Part shown: piece after piece, positions 51,744-60,488 of the stretch
Numbering within the stretch: the stretch's first letter is position 1
Layout of the letters: each line of letters begins with the position of its first letter
Source of the DNA: Aurantibacter_A sp039941195
Lineage (GTDB): Bacteria; Bacteroidota; Bacteroidia; Flavobacteriales; Flavobacteriaceae
DNA length: 64,000 nucleotides
Assembly: GCF_039941195.1 (NCBI RefSeq)
Contig: NZ_JBDVFA010000066.1
Coordinates: 31,090-95,089 of the forward strand
Direction of reading: 5' to 3'
Position numbers and translations under genes: made by a program
The notes under the pieces: model-generated
What the model was told of the DNA's origin: nothing
What the model saw: the letters and a program-made list of their open reading frames with translations, nothing else
Databases searched by the model: none

Positions 51744-52640
51744 ATGAAAAAACTGTCACTATTAGGATTACTTATTATCCTTTTTACAGCTTGTGAACAA
51801 ACACAACGTTATACGCAAAACTCAGCCGAAATTGATGCCTTCAAGGCAGTTATACAAAATTATAATGATGAAGATTGGGAAGGTATGACAGCGCATTACG
51901 CCGATTCTGCAAAAACCTTTAATAATAGTTCTGATGTAAGCCTAACGCTTGATGAAATGGTCGATTATCATAAACAGTCATTAATAAACCTTTCGAGTCG
52001 TAGCTTTCTTGAAAAGAATCAAGAATACGAAATGGTATTGACTGATAAAGGCGATACCTGGGTAAACTTTTGGAGCGATTGGGAAGGAACTTTAAAGGCC
52101 AATGGCAAGAAAATAAAAATTCCGATACATTTAACGGCTAAGTTTTTAGATGGCAAAATTGTTCGCACAAGTGGTAACTGGGACAACACTCCAAAAATAT
52201 TGGCATTACAAGAAATTGATGCTAAGAACAATCTTTCACCAGAAGATAATAGGGCTGTAATACATGCGCTATACCAATCTTTTTCAACGGGCGATATACC
52301 CGGAGTACTCGCTCTTATGGAGGACAATATTATATGGAACGAAGCAGAAGGTAACTCTCTAGCGGCAGGAAATCCATATAAAAGTCCTGATGCAGTTTTA
52401 AATGGTGTTTTCGCTCCACTAGGAGAACTCTGGGAAAATTTTAGAGTAGTTGATGTAAAATTACATGAGATGGTTGATGACGAAGTATTAGCGACACTAC
52501 GATATAAGGGTAAATATCTAAAAACCGGAACCGCCATTAATGCGCAAGCAGCACATCTTTGGAAACTTAAAAATGGGAAAATTATCGCTTTTCAACAGTA
52601 TGTGGACACTAAACAATTGGCAGACGCTGCGGGCGAATAA
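51744..52640 (+). CDS. Two-domain NTF2/SnoaL-like lipoprotein
   Basis: 298 residues with a lipoprotein signal (IILFTAC). Two NTF2-type domains follow: about 25-155 (AVIQNYNDEDWEGMTAHYADSAKTF) and 160-298 (RAVIHALYQSFSTGDIPGVLALMEDNIIWNEAEGNSLAAGNPYKSPDAVL, AAHLWKLKNGKIIAFQQYVDT). The second is SnoaL-like. It starts 23 bases after the preceding gene, so they are cotranscribed. Confidence 0.75.
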   Translation: MKKLSLLGLLIILFTACEQTQRYTQNSAEIDAFKAVIQNYNDEDWEGMTAHYADSAKTFNNSSDVSLTLDEMVDYHKQSLINLSSRSFLEKNQEYEMVLTDKGDTWVNFWSDWEGTLKANGKKIKIPIHLTAKFLDGKIVRTSGNWDNTPKILALQEIDAKNNLSPEDNRAVIHALYQSFSTGDIPGVLALMEDNIIWNEAEGNSLAAGNPYKSPDAVLNGVFAPLGELWENFRVVDVKLHEMVDDEVLATLRYKGKYLKTGTAINAQAAHLWKLKNGKIIAFQQYVDTKQLADAAGE

Positions 52641-52694
52641 CGGTCAAAAATAGAAATCAACTCAACAACAGGCAGGCCATTTTCGGGGGAATTT

Positions 52695-52765
52695 TTTTGA
52701 CAATTTGATATAAGTCATTTTCAATCCAGTATAGTTGAAAATATATTATTTAACTATTGTCAAAA
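52695..52765. repeat. Inverted repeat in the leader of the third NTF2-like gene
   Basis: TTTTGACAAT (52695-52704) and its exact complement ATTGTCAAAA (52756-52765) are 51 bases apart, upstream of the ATG at 52828. It could be an operator pair or a leader structure; nothing else is seen in this 187-base gap. Confidence 0.35.
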
Positions 52766-52827
52766 GTAGGTCTGTCTGTTTTTAAAAAATTAATAACCAT
52801 TCCAATTAATAATTAAAACGCAAGAAA

Positions 52828-53763
52828 ATGAAAAAATCACTTATTATGTTAGCCTTGATGACATCGGTCATCACAATTGCACAAAAGAAAAATGGAACCG
52901 TTTATGAAGAACACAAAGCCATAGATGTAGTTGAAAATTTTACTAAAGCCTTTGTAGCAGGTGATACTACCAAACTAGCCAGTATGTTAACTGATGACTT
53001 TAAATCGTACAATGGAGTTTCAACTAAACCGGATACGAAAGGTACAGATAAAAGTAAATTTTTAGTGAACTCTCTTCGCTGGTCTAATGAACTGGATTAT
53101 TTTTCTATAACAGATTTTCCAGATTCCTATCCAGACGCCATAGAATATAAAAAAGATAACAAAGATGATTTGGTGTGGGTACAAACTTGGGAACTTTTAA
53201 AAGGTGTACACAACGTTACCGGGGTAAAATTTACATCACCCGTACATCGTTTATATATAGTAACCAAAGACTCAAAAATAAAAGGGCAAATTAACTACTA
53301 TAATGAACAAATTTTTGATGAACTGCGACATAGTTTTGGCAATCGAAAAAATGGAACTATTTACAATCACCATGACAATATTAACACAGTACGCAAAGCT
53401 GTATATGCCTTTGAAAATGGCGATTTAGACAAGGCAATTGGTGCTTATAGGGAAGATGCTATTTTTTATAATATTAATGATGATGTACGGGAACCGGGTA
53501 CATTAGAAGAAGTAAAAAAGATTCGGCAAACTTTTTTAGACAATTTTGAAATTGTAGCTATTGAAATGATTGGGTATCCTGACTATTTAGAATACGAAAT
53601 GGATAATGGCAGATCCGTATTATCGTGGTGGAATTATCATCTAATTCGAAAATCAGATAAAAAGGAAATTGTAATGCCGATGCATATGAATGATGATTTT
53701 GATGCCGACGGTAAAATTATTTCCGAGTTTATTTATTACAACAGAACTTTGTTAGAGAAATAG
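52828..53763 (+). CDS. Secreted tandem NTF2-like protein
   Basis: 311 residues with a signal peptide (MKKSLIMLALMTSVITIAQ). Two related halves are visible: KKNGTVYEEHKAIDVVENF ... AGDTTKLASMLTDDFKSYN and RKNGTIYNHHDNINTVRKAV ... NGDLDKAIGAYREDAIFYN. Both are NTF2-like, so the protein arose by internal duplication. It follows two other NTF2-like genes but after 187 bases. Function unknown. Confidence 0.75.
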   Translation: MKKSLIMLALMTSVITIAQKKNGTVYEEHKAIDVVENFTKAFVAGDTTKLASMLTDDFKSYNGVSTKPDTKGTDKSKFLVNSLRWSNELDYFSITDFPDSYPDAIEYKKDNKDDLVWVQTWELLKGVHNVTGVKFTSPVHRLYIVTKDSKIKGQINYYNEQIFDELRHSFGNRKNGTIYNHHDNINTVRKAVYAFENGDLDKAIGAYREDAIFYNINDDVREPGTLEEVKKIRQTFLDNFEIVAIEMIGYPDYLEYEMDNGRSVLSWWNYHLIRKSDKKEIVMPMHMNDDFDADGKIISEFIYYNRTLLEK

Positions 53764-53888
53764 GTAAGACAAAACTGGTGTACTTATAATTACGCAGTAA
53801 CACAATGTATATAAGCACTACTAAAATTTTGTCTCGTCAATAAAAGGTTTGAATTAGCTACATACCATACCTGACCGACATACGTAGG

Positions 53889-53909
53889 ACCCGATAATTG
53901 CTATCGGGT
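53889..53909 (+). terminator. Rho-independent terminator before peptidase E
   Basis: ACCCGATA (53889-53896) pairs with TATCGGGT (53902-53909) around a 5-base loop, followed by TTTACATTTTT. It ends the NTF2-like transcript about 130 bases after its stop. Confidence 0.8.
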
Positions 53910-53930
53910 TTTACATTTTTAAAAAGCCAT

Positions 53931-53938
53931 TATATTTG
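53931..53938 (+). promoter_or_regulatory. -7 promoter element of peptidase E
   Basis: TATATTTG is a full match to TAnnTTTG and ends nine bases before the ATG at 53948, so the leader would be only a few bases. It lies just downstream of a terminator. Confidence 0.5.
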
Positions 53939-53947
53939 TACGTAACT

Positions 53948-54640
53948 ATGAAAAGACAATTACTTACTTACGGCAGTGGACGGCATACTGTTCCTTTTTT
54001 AAACTATATGGCGGAAGCTACAGGAATAGAAAAACCTAATATTTGCTTTATTCCGACCGCTAGTGGCGAAGACCAAAATTATATTGATTCTTTCTACGAC
54101 ATATGTTCACAATTAAATGTAGTACCTCATGTGCTAAGTGTATGGATAAACTCTTATGATCAAAAAGAGACATTTGAGGAAATTATACAGAGAATGGATG
54201 CTATAGTGGTAGGCGGTGGAAATACGTTAAATATGTTAGCTATTTGGAAAGCACAAGGAATCGATACTGCGTTAAAAAACGCTTACGAAAATGGTGTTGT
54301 TATGGGTGGCGGTAGCGCAGGATCACTCTGTTGGTTTAATGGTGGCACAACAGACTCAAGGCCAGCAACACTTAGCATAGTCGAAGGAATGCGAGTTATA
54401 GATAAAAGTCATTGTCCGCACTACAATTCTGAGAAGTCACGAAGGCCTTTATATCACGACAATATTCTTTCGGGAAAACTTACTGATGGATATGCTTGCG
54501 ATGATCGTTCTGCAATTCATTTCATAAATGAAGAAGTACATGCATCGGTTGCTTTAAATGCTGAAAACCATTCGTATTATGTGCATATAAAAGATGGTAA
54601 GATTGTGGAGGAGCAATTAAAAAATAGAATAATCTCGTAG
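53948..54640 (+). CDS. Peptidase E-like serine peptidase (S51)
   Basis: 230 residues from ATG 53948 (TTG 53936 lies in the promoter). The S51 signature is clear: VVGGGNTLNMLAIW and the nucleophile Ser123 in MGGGSAGSLCWF, with Asp136 and His158 as candidate triad members at spacings close to E. coli PepE (120/135/157). PepE cleaves dipeptides with N-terminal Asp. The cyanophycinase relative is less likely given its length. Cytoplasmic, no partner genes. Confidence 0.88.
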   Translation: MKRQLLTYGSGRHTVPFLNYMAEATGIEKPNICFIPTASGEDQNYIDSFYDICSQLNVVPHVLSVWINSYDQKETFEEIIQRMDAIVVGGGNTLNMLAIWKAQGIDTALKNAYENGVVMGGGSAGSLCWFNGGTTDSRPATLSIVEGMRVIDKSHCPHYNSEKSRRPLYHDNILSGKLTDGYACDDRSAIHFINEEVHASVALNAENHSYYVHIKDGKIVEEQLKNRIIS

Positions 54641-54929
54641 TACAATAAGCTTCGCCATATTAATTTTTTGAATGAACTACTGCAGAAACCAACCACTGAA
54701 GTTAGGAATATCTATTGAGAATAATTCGTGACTATAAATTAAAAATGGTGGTATTAGTCTATGTCAAAATCAATAAGGTGTTCTATCAATATTTAACTTT
54801 AAGTTGTCGAAAAAGAACCTATAACATGGTCTTTGTATAAGCTATTCCCAGAAATTTTATACACATTATAATCGAAAATCAAAATAATATTGTACTAGAA
54901 AACAAACAACGAAACCACGGTAGGAAAAT

Positions 54930-55553
54930 CTACTTGTTAAGTAAATAAATTAAATTTCCTATAGCAACTACGCCTGTTAAACAACCTAAAATTAAATCCA
55001 TTTTAGAGGCAATAAAATTTAATTTATGTTCTATATTTTTAGCAACAATAGCATAAAGACTGTACAGGGTAAAAGAACCAATGGTGGAACCAATTGAAAA
55101 ATAAAATGCATTTAATAAATTATATTCAAAATAATCAAACCCTATTAACAGCGAAATAAAAGTAAAATAAAAAGGGATAGCCATCATGTTTAATGCTGAC
55201 ATCAATATTCCGTAGAAATAAGATTTAGATTTAGGAACTTCTTTAGCCTTTATCTTTTCTTTGGACACGAAATAGACTCTAAAAAAATTAAGAGATAAAA
55301 GAAAGAGAATACCTGTTCCTATTTTTTGAATTAATGTAATGTACTCCGAATTTTTCATTAAAACATTAGCCAAATAAGCACCTAAGTTTGCTTGAAAAAA
55401 TAAAACGGTTGCATAGCCAGCAATTAAGTAAAATGTAGGTTTTTTACCATTTCTTAAGCTATACTTTACAACAGTTAAGTTTAAAAAACTAGGTGTTATA
55501 CTACCTAAAGAAGCAATGCAAAAACCTAAAATTAAACAGGTAAGAAAAATCAT
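54930..55553 (-). CDS. LysE-family translocator
   Basis: 207 residues with six hydrophobic helices and an N-terminal GSITPSFLNLTVVKYSLRNG, the place of the LysE/RhtB signature. A charged loop (KEKIKAKEVPKSKS) separates the two halves. The family exports amino acids and derivatives. Single gene; the 289 bases between it and the convergent peptidase E show no clear gene, only short open stretches. Confidence 0.8.
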   Translation of the reverse strand: MIFLTCLILGFCIASLGSITPSFLNLTVVKYSLRNGKKPTFYLIAGYATVLFFQANLGAYLANVLMKNSEYITLIQKIGTGILFLLSLNFFRVYFVSKEKIKAKEVPKSKSYFYGILMSALNMMAIPFYFTFISLLIGFDYFEYNLLNAFYFSIGSTIGSFTLYSLYAIVAKNIEHKLNFIASKMDLILGCLTGVVAIGNLIYLLNK

Positions 55554-55878
55554 AGCTTATTATTATATAGCAAATAAATAACGAAACGCCTTAAAACATT
55601 AATACAATTCCTATTATTAGTAACTCTTAAAAATTTTTAAGTAAAGAAAGATTAGATCTTCAGAAATAATTTAACGGACTTCTACCCTTTCGTTTTAGTG
55701 ATAGAAAAATATATGGCTATAACATATATGAAAAATTGCTAATTTACTGCTTAAATTATGGTCAACGTATTTTTGTAACTTGTTATTTCCTAACCGAATT
55801 TCCAAATACAAAAACCTACAAACAACACCCTTACAGGTAAGCTAATTGAACATAGCGAACGAATACTAAAAAATAAAT
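55554..55878. other. 325-base intergenic region, divergent LysE and monooxygenase-like genes
   Basis: AT-rich, no open frame of note. A TATTTTTG at 55768-55775 matches the -7 consensus on the plus strand but is 103 bases from the next ATG. I see nothing else. Confidence 0.4.
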
Positions 55879-56181
55879 ATGATAACAAGAATTTGGGAAG
55901 GACGGACTAAAATTGAGCATTCGGATATTTACACGAAAATTATTATGGAACGAGATATTCCTGATTATAAAAAAACAGAAGGATTTATAAAACTAACATT
56001 CCTTAAACGTTCTGACGATGAATTCACCTTTTTTAAATTATTAACCTATTGGACAAGTATAAAGGCTATAACCAATTTCACTGGTCCAAATTTGGAACAA
56101 GCCGTAGCTTATAAAGAAGATGAAAAATATTTAGAAGACTTTCCAGGAAATGTAACTCATTTTGAAATATTCGCTGAATAA
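55879..56181 (+). CDS. Small antibiotic-biosynthesis-monooxygenase-like protein
   Basis: 100 residues with the ferredoxin-like pattern of the ABM domain: an N-terminal strand ITRIWEGRTKIEHSDIYTKII, a helix, KTEGFIKLTFLKRS, a strand TFFKLLTYWTSIKAITNFTGPNLEQAV, and a final strand VTHFEIF. The catalytic capacity of this subgroup is uncertain. It stands alone between two gene-free stretches. Confidence 0.65.
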   Translation: MITRIWEGRTKIEHSDIYTKIIMERDIPDYKKTEGFIKLTFLKRSDDEFTFFKLLTYWTSIKAITNFTGPNLEQAVAYKEDEKYLEDFPGNVTHFEIFAE

Positions 56182-56531
56182 ACAAGTATACACAACGATG
56201 TGAAAATATTACATGAATGAGTTTTAATTTCACCTTGGTACTAAGCGCTATCTTGATGAAATCGATTATATTATTCTTGGGATTTTTCTCAAAATGTGTT
56301 GGCAGATTATTCTAAATTTATATTGATTTCATTTTAATCTTCTTTACTCGGATTCTTATTTAATAAAATTATTACCCTTTCTAGATTATGGGCATACCTA
56401 TAAAAACTTAGTATTCTGATCTACATCATGAAATACCTCCTTTTGCAACGTTCCTAAAACATTTAAATTAACTTTGCGAAGCCGAAATTAAATCGTTTAC
56501 TTGCCTCCTTACATTTTGCATAACTTAACCT
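56182..56531. other. 350-base intergenic region with a probable promoter
   Basis: TTTG (56442-56445) and TAACTTTG (56469-56476) form a promoter-like pair (23-base spacer), 55 bases before the next ATG. On the minus strand bases 56334-56420 have an open stretch of about 29 codons that I do not trust. Otherwise nothing is visible. Confidence 0.4.
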
Positions 56532-57254
56532 ATGGCACTACTGACGAATAAACATATATTTATTATAACATTTTTAGTTGCTATTCATTGTAATTCTCAA
56601 GAATTAATAGGCAAATGGTATATGCAGAACAGCACTGGTTTATTAGAAACCGAAATAACCAAAGACAGTATTACTTTCAATGAAATGTCATCAAGTTTCA
56701 ACACAACTACGAATGAAGGTAAAACGGGAATTAAGATTTTAAAAAAGGTAAAACAAGCAAAAAAAACGCTATTTATATATCAATACGAAGATGATAAGTC
56801 TGAATTCCAGACACTAGTATTTACTCCGTTTCAAAAAAATGAAATCATAAAATTTATTTGGAATGGTATCGAAACCGCTGAAAGCATAAATATGCTAGTG
56901 AAGTCAAATAAAAATAATAGCTCAACGCTTTATGGTTATAATTTATATTCAAAAGAATATATCGATGAATTAAAAAAAAGAAAGTCTGTAGAATCAATGA
57001 CTTTGCAAGACTTTATTAAATATCTTTCTGTTTATTTCGAAAAGCTAAAAACGCAAGATTCGGAAACAATAAAACTTCGAAGAAGTTATTTAGGTGCTTC
57101 GCACTATAAAATGGATATTATTTCCCAAACATTACTAGAATTAGAATACAATCCAATTCATAATATTATAATAATCGAAAATTTGTACCAGAAATATATT
57201 CAAGAACCCGAAGTACAAACTTTTCTAGATGATCTGGAAAAGGGGCTTAAATAA
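56532..57254 (+). CDS. Secreted protein of unknown function
   Basis: 240 residues with a signal peptide (FIITFLVAIHCNSQE). The mature start ELIGKWYMQNSTGLLETEITKDSITF, with a Gly-Lys-Trp, looks like a lipocalin-type barrel strand for the first 110 residues. The second half is helical and Lys/Glu-rich (KSVESMTLQDFIKYLSVYFEKLKT). No family is recognised. It is 29 bases before the GNAT gene, so they may be cotranscribed. Confidence 0.6.
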   Translation: MALLTNKHIFIITFLVAIHCNSQELIGKWYMQNSTGLLETEITKDSITFNEMSSSFNTTTNEGKTGIKILKKVKQAKKTLFIYQYEDDKSEFQTLVFTPFQKNEIIKFIWNGIETAESINMLVKSNKNNSSTLYGYNLYSKEYIDELKKRKSVESMTLQDFIKYLSVYFEKLKTQDSETIKLRRSYLGASHYKMDIISQTLLELEYNPIHNIIIIENLYQKYIQEPEVQTFLDDLEKGLK

Positions 57255-57283
57255 TTACTGTAAACTTACTTATCCTATAAACC

Positions 57284-57970
57284 TTGGCCAATTTAGAGCA
57301 ACAATTAAAAAACCCCGTTTGGTATTCGCTTGCAGAAACGCATAAAAAACATCTTGTAGAATTTGATGGGGTGCAATTTTACAGACCAGAAATTTCTACT
57401 TTTGGTTCTTTTTTTGATGAGACAAAAACAGCAAAAGCTTCAAATGAATATTTAAAAAACTCAAGTGAATTATTTTTCGTTTCAGAGCATCAAACTCCGA
57501 GAGTAGATGATACTAAAGTTTACCTAGAGAAAAAAATTGATGGGTGTCAAATGGTTTTGAACAAACTGCCCGAAGTTCAAATAACCGAAAATATTGTGTT
57601 GTTAGATCAAACATATATTGATGAGATTTATAATCTAATTTGGTTAGTCATGCCCGGTTACTATAAAAAAAGAAGCTTTGAAATGGGTAAATTCTTTGGC
57701 ATCTTTAAAGAAGGTAAATTAATTTCAATCACCGGTCAACGAATGCAAACCAATCTTTTTATTGAGGTAAGCGCCGTTGTTACCCACCCAGAATATATTC
57801 GAAAAGGTCTTGCAAAACAACTAATTGCGCATACAACAAAAGAAATTCTAAAAGAGAACAAAACTCCTATTTTACATACGAACAAAGGGAATTTAGCAAT
57901 TTCTCTGTACGAAAAATTAGGCTTTGAACTAACCAGAGATATGAATTGGTGGCTTTATCGTAAAAAATAA
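57284..57970 (+). CDS. GNAT-family N-acetyltransferase
   Basis: 228 residues if translation starts at TTG 57284; an in-frame TAA lies two codons upstream and the next Met is about 85 residues in, which would cut into the fold, so TTG is chosen. The C-terminal half has the acetyl-CoA motif HPEYIRKGLAKQLIAH and the closing motif NKGNLAISLYEKLGFELTRDMNWW of the FR47-like group. The N-terminal 100 residues are less typical. Substrate unknown. Confidence 0.8.
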   Translation: MANLEQQLKNPVWYSLAETHKKHLVEFDGVQFYRPEISTFGSFFDETKTAKASNEYLKNSSELFFVSEHQTPRVDDTKVYLEKKIDGCQMVLNKLPEVQITENIVLLDQTYIDEIYNLIWLVMPGYYKKRSFEMGKFFGIFKEGKLISITGQRMQTNLFIEVSAVVTHPEYIRKGLAKQLIAHTTKEILKENKTPILHTNKGNLAISLYEKLGFELTRDMNWWLYRKK

Positions 57971-58323
57971 TATAATGCGCACTAGAAACTAATTTGCCCT
58001 TTTTTAAACAAAAAAATTAAGAGCAATTAATTGTACATGAAATATAATTTAATGATAAAATAGTTTCAACAAACTCCATATTTCTTTAATAACTTAAGGG
58101 AATCCAGTTGGTGTAAACTCAAACGGTACTAACTTCAAAAAACGAAATCCCATTATAGCATTAAGTAAAGAAGACCTTTATAATACTGTAATCTTCAAAG
58201 AATAAATTCAGTTTTAATTTTAAACCACCAAAAAGTATACAAGATTCGAAAATGCGTGTAAGTGACAGGCTATATTCCCTTATACCTTTGTCCTATTCTT
58301 TAAAAAAATAAAAATAGGCAATC
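57971..58323. other. 353-base intergenic region with promoter and possible gene relic
   Basis: TACCTTTG at 58283-58290 is a -7 match 33 bases before the SDR gene. Bases 58098-58205 are open for 35 codons ending in SKEDLYNTVIFKE and stop, protein-like in composition but without start. It might be the degraded end of a lost gene. Nothing else is seen. Confidence 0.35.
58283..58290 (+). promoter_or_regulatory. Probable -7 element of the SDR operon
   Basis: TACCTTTG fits TAnnTTTG; the SDR ATG follows 33 bases later. No clear -33 partner. Confidence 0.45.
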
Positions 58324-59274
58324 ATGAGTACAACACAATTTGGTAAAAAAGGGTGGACTCCAGATAGAATAGAAAATCTGAATGACAAAACATTTATAGT
58401 AACTGGTACTACCAGTGGTACAGGTTATGAAGCAGCAAGAATATTGTTGTCTAAAGGAGCGAAAGTGGTAATGTTAAACCGAAATCCTAAAAAATCGGCT
58501 GACACTTTAGCAACCTTAAAAGAAGATCTTGGAAATGCCATACCGGTGACCAATATACAAATGGACTTGGCATCGTTAGCTTCGGTTAGAAAAACAGCAG
58601 CAGAAGTGCTTAAAACCGTTCCTCAAATAGATGCATTACTATGCAACGCTGCCATTGCTCAGGTACCCAAACAAACCTTTACTGAAGATGGTTTTGAAAG
58701 TCAGCTGGGAGTGAATCACTACGGTAATTTTTTACTACAAGCATTGCTATATCCTAGAATTGAAGAATCAAATGGGCGCATAGTAGTCGTGGGTAGTATG
58801 GGGTATAACTTAGGTATTAAAACCATACAGTTCGACGATATGAACTGGGATAAAAATTATAGTCCGAATGGTGTATATAGTCAAAGTAAATTGGCACAGA
58901 TCATGTGTGTTTACGAATTACAAGAAAGACTTAAAGCTGTAGGAAAAACAGGTGTAAAATCATATGCGTGTCACCCAGGGGCATCATCGACATCACTTAT
59001 TAAAACCAGTGGAAGTTTAATGACCAGATTCATTTGGCAAATAATGAAGTTGACCCCTATGGTGCAATCAGCTGAAAAAGGCTCGTATCCGCAGTTGATG
59101 TGTGCCCTCGAACCAGACTTAGATCAAGAAGGTTTTTATGGTCCTACGGGAAAAGGGTATTGGACAGGCCCTGTTGGGGAATGTAAGTTAGAACCGCATG
59201 CAAAAGACAAACCGGTAATGGAAAGGCTTTGGGAGGTATCTGAAGAGGCCGTTGGTTATGAATGGAATGTGTAA
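58324..59274 (+). CDS. Short-chain dehydrogenase/reductase, protochlorophyllide-reductase-like
   Basis: 316 residues. Cofactor motif TGTTSGTG at 27-34, NAAIA for the NNAG position, and catalytic Tyr185/Lys189 in YSQSK. The C-terminal part (CHPGASSTSLIK, MVQSAEKGSYPQLMCALEPDLDQEGFYGP) resembles the light-dependent protochlorophyllide reductase/retinol dehydrogenase group. NADPH use and a bulky hydrophobic substrate are likely. It heads a probable operon with a START-domain protein, a membrane protein and an AraC regulator. Confidence 0.88.
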   Translation: MSTTQFGKKGWTPDRIENLNDKTFIVTGTTSGTGYEAARILLSKGAKVVMLNRNPKKSADTLATLKEDLGNAIPVTNIQMDLASLASVRKTAAEVLKTVPQIDALLCNAAIAQVPKQTFTEDGFESQLGVNHYGNFLLQALLYPRIEESNGRIVVVGSMGYNLGIKTIQFDDMNWDKNYSPNGVYSQSKLAQIMCVYELQERLKAVGKTGVKSYACHPGASSTSLIKTSGSLMTRFIWQIMKLTPMVQSAEKGSYPQLMCALEPDLDQEGFYGPTGKGYWTGPVGECKLEPHAKDKPVMERLWEVSEEAVGYEWNV

Positions 59275-59308
59275 AGTAAGGTTGGTCTAATAAATAAAAT
59301 ATAGAAGA

Positions 59309-59914
59309 ATGATGAGGATAAAATATATACCTATAGTTGCCGTGTTACTAACTTCGTTTCATGTTTTTTCACAAGATAGAAACTGGACAACGGAAACGGC
59401 TAAAGACGGAAAATCTATAGTAAAATATGAATTAGTGAAGGAAGAAGAAGGAACACATTTTTATTATATAGCACAAACGAGTGTGAATACTTCTTTAGAA
59501 GAATTGGATGCCTATTTTTCAAAGTCGGGCAATCACAAAAGTTTTTTAGAGCGAACACCGATAACAAAAGAAATTGAAAAATCATCCAAAAATGAATGGT
59601 TGTCTTACTATTATTTTGATGCTCCTTGGCCAATGGCTGATAGTGATATTGTAATAAAATTTAATCGTGTTAAACAAGAAAATAAGCTTGTTTTTACTGC
59701 TAATGGAGTCTCTAATAGTTATCAGCCGGAGGATGTTAAAAGAATGTCTAACTATAAAGTGATTTATGAATTCGAGAAAGTTGATAATGGGACAACAAAA
59801 ATTACTTATAATGCAGATTACATTCCGGTTGGCTCTGTTCCTAATTTTTTAATTAAAACTTGGTTTCCTGAAGGTCCAGCAAATATTGTAAAAGGTATTG
59901 GTGCATTGAAATAG
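59309..59914 (+). CDS. START-domain-like secreted protein
   Basis: 201 residues with a signal peptide (IPIVAVLLTSFHVFSQ). The rest follows a START/Bet v1-like lipid-binding pattern: WTTETAKDGKSIVKYE, EEGTHFYYIAQTSVNTSLEELDAYFS, SYYYFDAPWPMADSDIVIKF and ITYNADYIPVGSVPNFLIKTWFPEGPANIVKG. It is 34 bases after the SDR gene, so it may bind the hydrophobic substrate or product of that enzyme. This link is inference. Confidence 0.78.
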   Translation: MMRIKYIPIVAVLLTSFHVFSQDRNWTTETAKDGKSIVKYELVKEEEGTHFYYIAQTSVNTSLEELDAYFSKSGNHKSFLERTPITKEIEKSSKNEWLSYYYFDAPWPMADSDIVIKFNRVKQENKLVFTANGVSNSYQPEDVKRMSNYKVIYEFEKVDNGTTKITYNADYIPVGSVPNFLIKTWFPEGPANIVKGIGALK

Positions 59915-59956
59915 GTAGAATGAACGGTTAAAAATTATATTTTAGTAGAAACAAAA

Positions 59957-60487
59957 ATGATTAAAACATTAAACATGGATATTTTAAAGGCAGCAACAGA
60001 TTGGGCTAAGGCCGAGCTTTTTTCAACACCATTTTTCATGCTCTTCGGAGTGGCGTTTTTGATAGCCAGCTTAGGTTTTTCGCAATTAGGAAAAACGGAT
60101 ATGGCAAGAGCTTACATTATTCCCACTTTGGTAGCAGGAGCATTACTTTTAATTATTGGACTTGGGTTATTTTTCACCAATAAATCGAGAATTACTCAAT
60201 TTGAGAAGGCGTATCATACGGATCAAGCTGCTTTTGTAGCCGCTGAACTAGAACGTACTAATGCTACATTAAAGGAGTATGACAATGTTGTATTTACGGC
60301 AACACCTATTATTATTACGGTCTGTGCTTTGGTCTTGCTGTTTGTTAGTACACCAATTTGGAGAGCAAGTATGATTACCACAATAGCCATGTTGGTCGTT
60401 ATATTATTAATCGACGGTACCGCACATGCTAGAATAGATGGATACAATAAGCAGTTATTAGTTGTAGAAAAAGAAATTAAAAAATAA
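59957..60487 (+). CDS. Four-helix inner-membrane protein, unknown
   Basis: 176 residues: helix pairs at about 24-42 and 51-72, then 112-130 and 135-152, with a basic/acidic helical linker between (SRITQFEKAYHTDQAAFVAAELERTN). I do not recognise a domain. It lies between the START and AraC genes with gaps of 42 and one base, so it is part of this operon. Confidence 0.68.
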   Translation: MIKTLNMDILKAATDWAKAELFSTPFFMLFGVAFLIASLGFSQLGKTDMARAYIIPTLVAGALLLIIGLGLFFTNKSRITQFEKAYHTDQAAFVAAELERTNATLKEYDNVVFTATPIIITVCALVLLFVSTPIWRASMITTIAMLVVILLIDGTAHARIDGYNKQLLVVEKEIKK

Positions 60488-60488
60488 T

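Noticed and set aside
52019..52537. Minus-strand open frame (172 codons) inside the second NTF2-like gene
   Set aside because: Opposite a lipoprotein with recognisable domain and signal; no plausible start context or family features.
54641..54929. Short plus-strand open frame of 19 codons starting near 54671
   Set aside because: Too short and without ribosome-binding or promoter signals; no similarity recognised.
56334..56420. Minus-strand stretch of about 29 open codons in an intergenic region
   Set aside because: No start codon, too short, and such stretches arise by chance in AT-rich DNA.
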